A DNA stretch of 64,000 bases from Hypsibius dujardini (taxonomy: Eukaryota > Tardigrada > Eutardigrada > Parachela > Hypsibiidae). The number at the start of each line of letters is the position of its first letter. Positions within the stretch are counted from its first letter, which is position 1. Under the pieces are notes generated by a model, which was given only the letters and a program-made list of their open reading frames with translations, searched no databases and was not told the origin of the DNA. The stretch is from the NCBI GenBank assembly GCA_001579985.1, contig LRSR01000240.1:1-64000 (forward strand). The letters are read 5' to 3'. This document shows, piece by piece, positions 48,801 to 61,021 of this stretch. Position numbers and translations under genes: made by a program.

Positions 48801-50991
48801 CTCTAGGATGAGGGGCCCTGCTTCCGGTCTGTAACGACCTTAAGTGAGCCTCTGCTCCAACCCCTGGTTATAGGATGAGGGTTCTGTTTCCGGTCTGTAA
48901 CGACCCTGAATGAGCCTCAGCTCCTCTTGACGGTTTCCAGACGTTTACGGTTTCTCCTATTTTCAGCTGAACGACGTAACCATTTCCGCATTTGAAGTTA
49001 TGACCATCTTACTTAAGGTGAGCTATCGTCTTTTTATGTTTGCTTGCCTAAGGATTGTCATTCCCTAATGACGTATTCATAGGAAGAAATACTGATGAGT
49101 TGCCTTTTTCATGTTCCTGTATAACAATACTGTAGTAAATGCATTAATGCACAGTTTACTGGCATTGGAAGAAAGTTGTCCGAGCACATGAAGCTGAGTT
49201 TGCAAGACTTGAGCCGAGCAGGGCACATGTTAATTCTTGAAATAGCTCACGCGAAGATGCGCTCACTTTCGTAAAACCTATTTTTTTACACTTCACAATC
49301 ATGCGAATCTAAATAAGGAACGCGTAACGATTAATTTTTAGGTTGTACGAGACCTTCCACCTCTAAAAATGGACATGCAAAATGGCATTACCTTTCGGCA
49401 GCTGTTTCTCAACAGAACGTTTAACCCGTTGTCTCGACCAGTCTATATAGGACCTAAGGGTAAGGATAATCCCAGAGGAAAAGGCCAAGTCATTGGAAAA
49501 TTTCCAACAGTCTCACTAAACAATCCGAACAAAATTATGCGAATCTGTTTCACTTAGGAATGAGAATCTGTGATGTTCACATCTCTAAATTCAACGTCAC
49601 GTCAGGGCTCATGGAGGTCCGTCAGACATTTTTTTGTACTCGTTTCGATTGTGGACGGGGATCGCTTTTTACCTCTGATATGGCTTTGTCCAACAGTTTT
49701 CTAACCATATTTTTCATGAATTACAGGTATCTGACGAGTACCTTTCAGTGGCGGGAAATTCCGTCAGGACCTATGCACTCTCAACGGTGTGGCGCGGCAG
49801 AGATGGTCCACCAGTCAATCGGCCATTTTGCGGATACACCGGCGAGCTTTGCCTGGGAGGCCTAGGTAACTGGAAATGCATTTTCAAGAGACTTAAGGGG
49901 AACCCGCCGCTTTGTTTTAGTCTGAAATTCATGACAGGTCGTCAAACATGTTGGCACAGAATATTTAGGTTCACAACTCCACTCACTATTTTTTATCAAA
50001 TAAAAAATAATTTGCAAACTTTTGCATTTTTTTAATTTTTTTTAAAAATGTTATATGAATGTTATACACACGTCACGAGGTTATTTTCTCCCATTAGGAC
50101 ATTCTCTCTGAAAAAACTTAGACGAATGTCGCTAGATCTACTGCGTTTTAGACGGTTTCAATAGGTTCGAGATTCGTTCCACCAAAAAAGCAGCGTTTTC
50201 GTCTACCGTGTCTAGTTAGAAAGAGCAAGTAAAAGCATGGCGACTCAAGTTTATTCCTTTCCAACTGAGAAAATTGCAAATGTTTTTGATAAATTGTAAT
50301 TGGTAAACTATAACGCTTAGTTTTAAGTGTTTAAAATGTGAGTCAATATCCAAAACAAATTCGAAATTTAGAATATCAGACGAAATTCGTCTAAAAGAGT
50401 TTTCTAAACAATGTCCATTCAAATGGGATGACGAGTCCTGATGACGTCAGGTGATGTATATTGGAAAAATATTTGCGTCCCCTTAAACTTAACGAACGTT
50501 AAAAAACATCCCGGGGAACCCTTGCCATATTAATTATGGAAGGGAATTTGAAGTGATCTTATAATCACGCTGGTTTCATGGAGATTTCCAAAATATTTAT
50601 GACTTGAAGGGTAGTTTCAGAGTAACTTTAGAGTGGTCAACGCCCTAATTTGAATGTGAAACTCGGGCTTTAAAAACTATCATCCAGCCTCCCGTATTTG
50701 CTTTAAAATTGACCCTTTTCAGTACAATGAATGAAGAAGAAATAATTAGATTTCTTCATCTTGCAGCTATCACAAACGATCAATAAGGAACTGACATGAA
50801 AGCACTTAGCTGTGTGTTATCGTGGTTCATTTAAAAATAGCATTCGCAGACTAACAACGCCCAATTCTTTTTTTTCAGCGAAAACTGCGGTGATCACTTT
50901 AGCCGTGTCCATCTCCACTGCCCTCCTCGCCACTCTCGCAATCTTCATTGCGATGTATCACTGGTTAGTCCAACTGCTAATCCATAGATAA
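45858..50991 (+). pseudogene. Receptor D: natriuretic-receptor-like gene with a premature stop
   Basis: Exons: 45858-46182, 46327-46368, 47110-47134, 47208-47539, 47604-47650, 47944-47982, 48053-48121, 48201-48338, 48967-49017, 49342-49459, 49558-49616, 49727-49865 and 50879-50991. Every splice site is acceptable and every exon has the length seen in A and C. A single in-frame TAG at 48318-48320 (exon 8, after VRYNK) interrupts it; B, A and C have a Ser or Arg-Ser codon series there. If translated, the product would be a secreted fragment of about 332 residues without the membrane helix. It is called a pseudogene, but a soluble truncated binder or a sequencing error cannot be excluded. The juxtamembrane GELCLGGL is kept, unlike B. 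Confidence 0.75.
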
Positions 50992-52760
50992 AGTTGTGGG
51001 ACGAGGCGAGCAATAGCCTTTATTTCTCGCCTCAAGAAATTGTTTTTGTGTTCAAGTTCGAAGAATACACCGCAAATCTGTCGGTATCCGTATCTTTATC
51101 TGTAGCATTTTTGGATGCAGCGGTCATGGAGCAGGTCGACTGTGGTGGGACCTCCAACCTGACCTGTTGTTTGTAACTCCCAAACGAACAGCTTGGAAAG
51201 CTCTGTCGTCCCACGGAGAGGTGTCAACAAATTCCCTCGGACCTGTCTTCTAGTTCCCACCTTCACCATGTGAAATGACAATGCACCTAATGTGACGCTT
51301 GTCAAACATTCGACGGGTTTCAAATTTCAGGGACCTCACGGCATGTTGATAATATACTTACAAACAGCTTTACCATTTTACTTTTGTTCTAGCTGAATTT
51401 TTCGGTTCTACTGTAGTAAACTACAAAAAATAACGGGGCACGTGATTAATTCTTATTTCATGGTTCGTGTCAGACGTCAGACCAAAAAAATGTCAGATTG
51501 TTCACTCAGAATGTTAAGCGATTCTTGTTAGACCACGCCCCAAAATAGTTTTGGCGGTCTTTTTGAGATTGTTCCAATGACACTCAAGGTCTTTCTGAAA
51601 AACGTAGTTGAAAAAACGGGGCGTGGTTTACTAATTTCGAGTGGTTTTTTGGCAATGAACACGGACTGCTGCGATGGCTGGCTGGGTGAGCGGTTGAAGT
51701 GGCGCAATCCAGACGGGGAAATCTATTAACAGCTGCTGGCGTAGCAATGAATAAGACAGACCTGCACGAGTCACGGAGATCCTGGAGAAGCGTTCTCAAG
51801 CTTGGCAGGTGACAGGATGATCTTGATGACTGAATTTCTGGATGACTGATGATCGAATGAAAGAAGAAACCGGAGTAAAGATGGATTTGTTACTCAAGGT
51901 CGGACAAGATCGCCGAAAGAATCTGCTTGCTAAATAAGAGCACATAACATAAGCGGAAAGAACCCAATCACTTGGAGTTTAACTGACTTCGCCATCAGGT
52001 CAGAGACTGTTTCAGTTCACAAGCTCTCTGAGCGCATCCAAGGTGACTATTGACAATTGATATTGGAATATGGAGTGTTCTCCTATCGAAAACAGTTGAG
52101 GAGAATCGTATTCCACTATTAGCTAACAGGAGCTGCCAAAGAATTGGTTAGCCATAAGTCCTGAGAATTTTTTAATTTCATAGTTGGAAAGTTCGGTGGT
52201 GGACTAGTGGTGGATTACCTAAATCTATACTAGTAATTATTCAGCTCAGGTAGCGCTGTTAATGTTGAGGGGATACGATCCCACTTCGTTATGGGCGTGG
52301 CTGTTAATTGGATTACTGCTGTGGCCACAAAAAGTGTTTCACAGATTAAGAGCTGGTAGTCGCGCTATCAGACATTCCGGAAACTGAACTCGCCTGATAT
52401 GAGAATTTGTGTTATTAACAAACTATTTTTTCGCAATGATGAATCGGAAAAAATATAGTAATCCCAAATTCAGGGAGACAAACGGTGTTCGCTTTTTTGT
52501 ATCAATATCTTAGTAAATGTCAATTTCTTATTTCTTTGAAGGTGTGAAGCCGTTTGTTTTCGATTACCCTGAATGCGCGTTCAGGCTTTGTCGGAGGGTT
52601 CACATGAGAAATGCACGTTTAGGTCCCGCCAGAAGGCCCACTTGAGAACTAAGAAAAATCCAATCAAGTAACACGTGAAACTTCACTAACACATCTTATT
52701 AGGCGCAGTTAACCTCTGAAGCCGGTGGTTTCATAGTAATCGCAATTTAGGAGAGAAGTT
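50992..52760. other. 3' flank of receptor D
   Basis: Contains the conserved open tail at 51011-51176 and then the mirror of the B flank. No gene was recognised. The near-palindrome cctgaatgcgcgttcagg lies near 52570. Confidence 0.5.
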
Positions 52761-52839
52761 CCACGCCTGTAGCTTAAAGGGATGCTCCTATCGTGCCGGA
52801 ACAACAGGTCGCCTCATGAAACACCTTAAAATTCATTCC

Positions 52840-53640
52840 GATAAGCATAATTGGTTTTAACCATTTATGTCCTAAATGTTGAGGATTATTTATGTTGAAG
52901 CCAAATGGTCGAAAATTGAATTTCTGGATCGAGTGATGTTAAATGTATTGAACTGAGCTCTTTCGAATTTGCAGTTTTAATGGTGAAAACAGATTCTCAG
53001 TGTTTCCGCTATATTGAAAATTTCTCCTGACAACGCGATTTCAAAATAACGCATTCCATTAATAATGCACCGATTGAATAATACACGCAGTACCTACATG
53101 AATTATCTGCACAATTGTTGCAAATTTAAAGCAATACGTCTGCACTTTTGTGTGATGCAGTTATGCGGAAGATACTTCGTGCACGTTGGCCCACCACAAA
53201 CGAGGGGCCCACACTGGTATGTCTGACGAGTGCGAAGATTTTTGCAAAAGTCGTTTGCGTTATCTGGATTGCCCGGGAACATATCCAAATGCCGAAAATG
53301 GAAACTTCTCACCACAAAAACAACAACTTTCCCTTAAGTTCAGAAATTGTTATTTCAAACACGATTAGTATCGACAGAATCATTCAACAAATACAGGGGG
53401 CGGAGCGTTAATCAGTATAAATAAAAAGTTTAACCACCCATGTTCTAAATAGCTATGTCGATGCCAAATGGTTAAAAATTGAATTTTTGGATCGAGTAAT
53501 GTTAAATTGAGATCTTTTGAAATTGCTGTTTTCATAGTGAAAATGGATTTCTGTTGTTTCCGCTACTTTGAACATTTCTCCTCACAACTCGATCCCAAAA
53601 TAACGCGTTCTTCTGTCAGCATCATAAAACAGTGTGTTTG
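52840..53640 (-). pseudogene. Fragments of the Cys-rich unit, partly tandem
   Basis: On the minus strand, 53315-53103 encodes RTRQTYQCGPLVCGG and KYLPHNCITQKC, related to 28780-28930. Two copies of the 3' part of the unit (atggtgaaaacagattctc at about 52980, and atagtgaaaatggatttctg at about 53535, seen on the plus strand) lie in tandem around 52850-53020 and 53440-53620. The pieces are scattered and carry no continuous frame. They show that the Cys-rich unit had more copies. Confidence 0.5.
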
Positions 53641-55334
53641 AACGACTACCAATTTCTGAGCAAATTTTGAGCTCGATCGATTGAGAGCCACGAGTTTGCG
53701 ACAACAAACAAGTTATCATTACGTTTGCGATAGACTGAATATTTTCCAGGCAATGCCGCAGCCATTATCCGGCGACCGGACGAGTTTGGCGCGCTACTAC
53801 CGATGAATGGGGTCGTACAATGCCACCGTTTTAGGAAATTGCATGGGACTTTTGGAATATAATACTATTCCGCCCTATTCAATGTATCGAGGACGTTTGG
53901 AAGTTGCGATTGTGGAATAGACCATAACCATCCTATGATTAACTGTAGTGAGTCAAAACTTGTGCTCCCACAGGAACTGGCTCTCCTCGCTTGTCTAGAG
54001 GACTGAATGAACATATGCTGCTCGGCCGATCAATCACCTTAATATATTTTGCAGAATTATTCGAACACGTGCATCACCTTTGCCGAGTATGTGATAGTCA
54101 AGGAGTCAAGGAGTCAGTGTTTATGCCTGACCTTGCTTCGTCAACAAGTCTCACTTGAATTTTGGTTTCCCATTTTCATGTCACTTTTTTATTGTGAAAA
54201 AGTACGGGATGTACTTGCGATTTACAGCTAGCAGAGAAAGCGTCCCCCATTCGGAATTAAACTTTCAGCAATTAAAACCTACCTTGAAAGGTCGGAGTAA
54301 TATACGTTAAATAAGCACGAACAGTGGCGAATTAGGGTCAGCTTGGATAAAATGACCAATTTAGACATTTTTTTAGCTTAGGCTACAGAAGGGTGAGCCG
54401 GCGAAGTTGAGACAGTTTTCGTTTTACGTGTTCTAAAGAGATTCTCTGCGCCATAAATTTTCTGAGTCATTTGTATTTAAAATTCAAAATCCGTTTTCAA
54501 TTTTTTGACGCCCTCCGTTGTGCCCTAACTCGATAAAATGAAAATTGATTTCTCTTAGAATTCTCCATGTTTTCTTATCATAAAAAATTGTAACCCCGAT
54601 TATTGGACACTTCCGTATAAATACTGATAAAAACCCCGTTTGCACATTTTTTTTCACCCCTCGGGATTTTGGTCACACTGTTTATATGACCGATGTCCAA
54701 ATGTAAGGTTTACAGTTAGAGATTGAGGAACAGACGGGCTATCCAAATTTATCAAATTACTTATTTTTATTAGGGACCCCGGTCAGCTTTCGTAAAACTA
54801 GAAAATGGGTGGGGCGGGGGGGAGGGTGCTTCTGGGTTTTGCTCACCTTTCGCAAACTTTGAGACGCACGGCAAAAGCCAAAATATGTCTAGCCCTCGCT
54901 CGGAGGGGGACAGGCTTCAATAGTTGAAAGGTTAAAGTATAAATAATTTTCCTCCTAGCTCGGGGAGAGGGGGTGCAACGAAAGGCCCAATTGTCAATCC
55001 GCCACTACACTGAAAGGCGGAAAGTGTAAAACCACGATTCGGAGAAGGCATGTCAGCCAGATGGGAGCACATGTACCAAAGACTGCATGCTCATCCGCAA
55101 CAATCTAATCATGTCAATCATGTGATCACATGTAACGCGCACTAATACTCAATTTGAGATAAATTACGCTTTATGATGCCGTCTTTGCAACGCTTTACTT
55201 GCAGATCAACTGTTTTTGAAACGATTTAAGCGCGCCGACACATTAACACACGACGCAGAATCTTTGCTAAAATTTAGGAATTCAGTTCCTTTTCCGCTAT
55301 AGGTTCCAATATGAAATATGACGCTTCTTGTGTA
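53641..55334. other. Non-coding region upstream of gene G
   Basis: No gene was found. A G-rich tract (gggtggggcggggggg) lies near 54808-54825. Positions 54240-55320 match the flank of F inverted, in pieces, with an unmatched insertion of roughly 700 bp between about 54330 and 55030. Confidence 0.5.
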
Positions 55335-58300
55335 ATGTACAGGCTCTTGAACTGTGTGATCTGTCTACACCTGACCATTTCCGGCATCGTCGGGTATGAC
55401 CGTCGAGGTGTATCTATTATATCGGTCATCATTGGGGACAACCCCGGCTACGGCTACTTCGCACAGAGTCCAGCATACGACGTGGCCTTGGCTCGGGCAT
55501 TGCGGACGTTCCCGACCTCTTTGAGCCAAGTCAGGCGATTATCTGTCTATAAACCCGGTAACTACTCATGTCCTGAGGCCGCTGCATCGATGCCGATATT
55601 GGCCATGGAGGTGGACCAGCTGATACGTGATAATCCACGGGACTTTACAGTTCTCATAGCTCCAGGTAGACTGAAAGTTGTTGGTTGAACCTAAACATCA
55701 TTTCGAAGCAAAAGTATTTGAACTTGCATGGGATTTGGATCCTCCACCAATTAACCGTGTGGATCGTGATGCTTCAAAGGTCGCGAGGGACTGTTCTCAT
55801 ACACGTCAACAACTTCCAAATATATTTTGAAATACATCTTCTAATTCGAGTGTTGATTATATCGAGAGATGGGAAAACGAAACAAAAAAACTAAATCGGA
55901 ACTGAATTAACATTTCAATGACTAACTATTAAGCTTTGTTTCCTTAGCTTATGAATTAGACAACTAAAACTTTTCATCACTACAGATTGTATCTGAAAAA
56001 AAATTCAACTCAATAAAATTATTCATCTTATTTCATTAGAACTATTTAAAATCTCAATCATAAACAGAAAAAACTGAGGATCCTTCGTTCATAAGTTTTA
56101 GCTGAATAAGAAAACGGATTAATCGACTAATGTTTTGTTTGCGCCATCTCGTTTGCTTCTTACTTTACTGACGTGCGAGTATGACCCCGTGAATTATTTC
56201 AAATTTAGGATGCAGTCTCGAGGTCATTGCTTTAGGCGATTTTGCAAGAGGTAAATAGAAAAGGGCCACCATTAAATCCAGAAATCCAGATATGTCTTTC
56301 TTAGTGGCATTAGTTGAGTAATTGTCTCTCTTTTCATTCACAGAATGGGACGTTCCCTTGATGGCAGTGTGAGTCACTGAAGCACGAACGCTGTAGACCT
56401 TTTATCTTGCAAAAACATAAAACAGTCAATTTCAGCATAGCAATAGATTTGTCACTGACGAACACTCAACGGTTCCCCACGGTTGTGACCTTTCCATCTT
56501 CCGACCAATTAAGTCTGGTACGAGCGACGCTGGCTTTATTTCAGCGATATTCATGGTCGACCATTAGTTTGCTATGCGAAGACGTGAATCCAAATCGAGC
56601 GGATAACGCGCTCTTTTATATCACTACGTGCGGTGGCTTCATTAAAGCCCTGAAAAAGAGCTCCCAGATTGACAACTTGAACGTTTTGTATTTCGGTGCC
56701 CAAACCGCAAACAACGAAAGTTTTGAAAGTGTGCTACAAGCAGCGGGAAACCAAAGCCGAGGTAATGTTGGCTTATGATAAATTTATCGCAGTCGATTAA
56801 CATAATTCGTTGGCCTTGCAGTTATTTTGCTGTTCGTGGCAACAGCACGCAGATTAAGAAATCTCATGGTACGAAGAGGACTCTCCAAATACATATAAAA
56901 GTAGTATTCATGTTAAAATTTTTTTTTTAAAAGCATTGTATGACAAAATTAACTGTTATTATTAAAATTATTAAAAATTATGAAGGTCAATTAAAGTTTC
57001 AAAAATATTAAATCATTGTTTGATACAATTATTACAATAATCTTAATTATTGTTCGACATTTATGGGAGAACTCGCTGTAACATTCAAATATTTTTTTTT
57101 ACAGATCACAGCAGACAGGCTGAACATGACCAGCGGAGATTATGTTAGTGCCCCACTGCCTATCTCACAAAGAGAGAAATAATAAAACTTCGTTGGGTGA
57201 CACGTTCGACGTAATATTAACCGCACACGTGCATCCCTAGATCTTCATTGCACCACGCTCACCCGCTACCCCTTCGGAAGGGGCATTGCAGTGGCGGTTC
57301 AATGTCACGTCAGACGAAGTACGCGTGAGAAGACGAAACAGCCAAATTTGTGCACGATATGTTTAAATCAAACCAATTGATTTTATTTTTCCAGCAAGCC
57401 TTCATCGCTTTCCAAAGCCTCATAACTGTCAGCAATCCAATTCCTCGATGGAACGTGATTACCGCATTAATGAATGAGATTCGCAGCCAGTCACAGCTTG
57501 TCTACAATCGCACGCTGACAGTGGAGGATTCTGTAAGTGGCTGTACGGTGAGCTTAAATTGCACGGTCGAGGTTTCTTGCATTTTCTTACAAGCCACTTA
57601 AATCTCTTGAAATTGTGAACTTTGATTTTATCGGCCACTTCAGACTAAGAAGCCCTTTTCGAGATCATGTGATCGTCTAATCAGTGATCCGGAAAACAGA
57701 CGAAAGAGTTCGCCGCTCATTGATAGTGTTTTGAATACTGACCAATTATAATTCCGAAAGTCTGTCCCATAATCAATAATTAACAACCTGATACTCCTTC
57801 TTGCCATTCTTATTTCCGGGAAACCGTACATCTCCAAGCAGCAAGCCACACATCCATCTAACACGAATGAACAGAAGATTATTCAGTTTATTTGCTGTTT
57901 TTGAAACTTTGAAATGTAATAATTTGTGCTTTCTCACTTGACAGGTCAACGATGTAACGGTTTCCGCGATCGAAGTGATGAGCAGTGTTACCGAGGTGAA
58001 GATTCGCATGAAAAAGCATTCAAGAAAATACATCCGATGAGTGATTGAAATCACGATAGGAACTTAAAACTCTTGAGCCTTGAACTATTTGTCATTGAAA
58101 TCGATTTTCTGCAGGTTTTATCTGAGTTTTCGTCGAGGCAATTGGAAGTTATGACTGGCAAGGACTTTCGTAAACACTTTTTGAATCGAACTTTCGAACT
58201 CGATTCGCGATCAGTTTTCATCGGACCGAAAGGTACAGCTCATAATCTGATGGTCAACTATCTGAACAGCAGATTCATCAAGCTCTAATTTTTTTATAAA

Positions 58301-59084
58301 TATGAAACATTTCTGTAACTAATTTCAGGAATGCGAGTATGTGATGTGGATTTGTACAGAATGAATGCCACGAATGGAGAGATGGAAGTAAGCCGACTGG
58401 AACATCCCTACGCCCTGCAAGGGGGGGGGGAAGAAAGCGGAAAGCGAATTGACTGTTGGACCGACCGAGCTGTTCCCCCCCCCCCAGCCCCCACTCGGCA
58501 TTCTATTACTTTTTCGTTCCCCCACGCCCGGTGTCATTTATAAATTTGACCCCCGCCCCGGGAGGGGGGAGGAAGCAAGCGGGGGGGGGCATAATTTTCC
58601 AGGCTTTTTACATGTTAAGGCTTGCACTCCTCGGTCCAACGAAGGGGGGGAGGGGATTTGTCGCCCCTTTTAGTAGACTTGCCGTATTCGCCAGGCCGAC
58701 CTCAATCCGCCACTGATTCCAAGCTTTATTCGACTATAACATTTTCCATCACTTATTCTTTGCATGTACGACCAATAATATTGCTGATTTTGTTTAGGTC
58801 GTATGGCAATATAAATCAGTTTCCGATACGTTCCGGCAAACGTCACTGCAGAATATAATCTGGCGTAGTCAAAACGGTCCCCCCGCAAACCGACCCGTTT
58901 GCGGATTCCGCGGAGACCGCTGCATCGGCAGCTTGGGTAAGGTTAAGATGGGTCTTTGTGTGAGGAGACGGAATGTTCCATCATCAGCTGTTTCGCTATT
59001 CCAGAAAAATCAGGTGTCACAACAGTCGCTGCTGTTCTTACTGTTCTCGTCAGCTTCATATTTGGAGCTGGAATTTTCTGGTAA
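55335..59084 (+). CDS. Receptor G: diverged natriuretic-receptor-like ectodomain with membrane anchor, intact
   Basis: Exons: 55335-55665, 56209-56250, 56344-56368, 56436-56761, 56822-56868, 57105-57143, 57241-57318, 57395-57532, 57945-57995, 58115-58232, 58329-58387, 58798-58936 and 59005-59084. They give 490 residues. The start at 55335 (MYRLLNCVICLHL, signal peptide) is preferred to the in-frame ATG at 55311 because only it is conserved in F. Landmarks: IISVIIGDNPGYGYFAQSP, YSCPEAAASMPILAMEVDQL, EWDVPLMAV, LLCEDVN, TTCGGF, RLRNLM, FLNRTFELDSRSVFIGPKG, MRVCDV, PANRPVCGFRGDRC. A membrane helix (TTVAAVLTVLVSFIFGAG) is followed at once by FW and a stop. Exon 7 might instead end at 57324 (gtgaga donor). 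Like A and C it has no cytoplasmic domain. The product is probably a ligand-binding surface protein, perhaps with a different ligand from A and C. Confidence 0.85.
58400..58700. repeat. G/C homopolymer-rich insertion in intron 11 of G
   Basis: Long C and G runs (around 58420-58430, 58476-58490, 58560-58590 and 58643-58655) alternate with unique sequence. Comparable runs lie in the same intron of F (37256-37375) and near 54808, so they are probably parts of one dispersed GC-rich element. The frames open through it are compositional artefacts. Confidence 0.5.
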
Positions 59085-59671
59085 TGATAATTGAACAAGC
59101 GTTGTTAGAAAGAGTTCGAATTACATTACTACAACGGGCAACTTATGCTGATAGGTTCTCTCACAAGCATATGAACGAATCTGTCTGGTGGCTCCTCGAA
59201 GCAATGTGCCTGGTTTCGGCCATTTCACACTCCGAACTTGACAACTTTCAGAGTATTCAACTTCCCTAACTCTCCCACGAATTTCAACTTTGTTATAATA
59301 GCGGTTCCAGTGTTTAGCACTTGTTTGTCTCAAGACCTCATGACATTACTCAAATTGAGTGTAAAGTTTTAATGGGGCGAACTACGGGGAATTTCCAACG
59401 GAACTCTTTTTCAACCATTCTACCAAGATTATCCTAAATTAGGTGTGCGTTCCCTCTTCAATGGGGTTCTTTGATTTCGTGACTTGCTGTTGATTTGGCC
59501 GCATGCTTGAGCATACGCAAATCAATTCTCAGATCAAAGCTTGAAAACTATTTGTAAATTGTAAACAACGCTGTGTGTGGAGCTGAATGAGTGTCGCTTA
59601 CAATTTAAACTTGTGGCGCCCTCCGCCTGGTACATGTAATATGAGCATCACACAAACTTGACGACTGAAAA
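59085..59671. other. 3' flank of G
   Basis: Positions 59085-59440 are duplicated inverted at 20489-20096. Positions 59565-59640 hold a fragment of the hairpin MITE family (cttgtggcgccctccgcctg). No gene was found. Confidence 0.55.
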
Positions 59672-59877
59672 ATGCGTCTTCTTCAGCTGAAGCTCATTAT
59701 TTTTCTGACACACGAACTGTGCCTGTACGACTATGTGTTATGCAGGATGTCCATATCAATAAAGTCATCATTGACGATAGTTTGAGCATTGGATATGCGG
59801 TCTAAAATCCACCCTACGACGTTGAGTTTAACAGGGCATTGCAACTGCATACTAGAGCCTTGACTGACGCCAATCGG
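59672..59877 (+). pseudogene. Relic of first exon, third receptor subtype (third copy)
   Basis: From the ATG at 59672, the leader MRLLQLKLIIFLTHELCLYD is followed by a frameshift and remnants of the conserved block (gttgagtttaacagggcattg corresponds to YDVAFNK-type sequence, shifted). Its place between a G-type and an A/B-type receptor is the same as at 11642 and 36765. Confidence 0.65.
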
Positions 59878-61021
59878 TTTACAATGTAATTTTACTTACT
59901 GTAGAGTCTCAACCCATCCGTTGTACTTTTTGGATCCCCCCCCCCAGTAAATCAGACCCGGTGGGCCAAAACAACTGTTACGCTTCAATCGATCAATCAA
60001 ATTTGAACGGCAAAAGCGATCAAGGGTCTTTTTCTTTCTTCTTCGGTGCAACAATTACGACGGCCCATTTTTTAAAATGGTTAATAAAACGCAAAAAAAC
60101 GAGCACAAATCAATGATTGATCTCAGAAAGGAATGATGAAAACTGAAACTTTAAACTGCTTACGCAATCAATCAACACGTGCGGTCTTGTGGTTCGCTTA
60201 TCTTTGCAATCAACCAAAACGGTCGCTTTTTACTGTGTGATGATGTGGCCGCCACGGATGGGTCGGGAGTCTACATTACTTGCAGTACAGATAGGATTTG
60301 TCCAATTTACGTTTGCCAGAAATAAGTTTTTTATTCACGACCCTTGCTCGCAGTATTCCATGACTTTCTCCCCCATTTCTGAAAAATCGCTGGATTTGAG
60401 AAGATGTTTAGGAAGCCTCCGCCCACTTGTCCGAAAGAATTTGTTACATTTTAGGTTCATTCCAAGCTTTCAGCATATATTACGCCAGTGCAGGATCTCT
60501 GTTCAAGTTACTGTACACATGTACACCCGACAAGGTTAATCGATTTTCTTGTTGATAGTTGTGACGTACATTTTTTTTGTCTTGGGGTCAAATTGCAATC
60601 TCGGGTTCGCCGATTCTAGAAAACGCGCCAAGACTCAAACGCCGGGGGGGGGGGTAAAGAAGCTGTGCAGACTGCGGTTTCCGTATATGTCACCCCAGGT
60701 GTGCGTACAAAACTACCTACCCACTGAAATGCGTATCAGTTTTCAAGCAACTTACAAACGGTCCACATGCTTATTCATCTTCACAAATCTAATCACTTTC
60801 TTCAGCAAAGGACGCTTCGTTGAAACAACTAATCAGACGGAGTGGTGAGCACACAGCTTGGGGCGTAGCTAATATCGCACCTTAGAATGACGTCGCTACA
60901 GCAAATTAAATTAAGCTGCATCCTACCTGATTTGAAATCAGAAATACAGCAATTGAAATCATTGCAAATATTCCGTTTTATCCTTACTCTTTCTCATTTT
61001 CAAACTGTTTCCGTGGCAAAA
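59878..61021. other. Upstream region of receptor E with Cys-rich unit remnant
   Basis: Positions 60285-60520 match the 5' part of the divergent Cys-rich unit of D (45340-45600, same orientation): tctgtccaatttgtgtg-type sequence, ctcgcagtaacccatgactt-type sequence and attacgccagtg. The coding frame is not kept. A C-run lies near 59935-59945 and a G-run near 60644. No intact gene was found. Confidence 0.5.

Larger units (their letters stand above)
44262..52760. repeat. Duplication arm Y' (D side), inverted partner of 20.7-29.3 kb
   Basis: Carries the Cys-rich unit, receptor D and its 3' flank in mirror order to the B arm. It ends near ggtttcatagtaatcgcaa at about 52740. Relative to B it lacks the roughly 200-bp piece found at 21245-21440. 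Confidence 0.8.

Noticed and set aside
22497-50991. Possibility that the B/D and A/C arms are assembly artefacts
   Set aside because: The copies differ by substitutions, indels and independent inactivating changes, and their flanks differ. Haplotype misassembly is not fully excluded without reads.
58331-58888. Several frames through the G/C-rich part of gene G intron 11
   Set aside because: They follow homopolymer C and G runs and overlap true exon 11 or exon 12 in the wrong frame.
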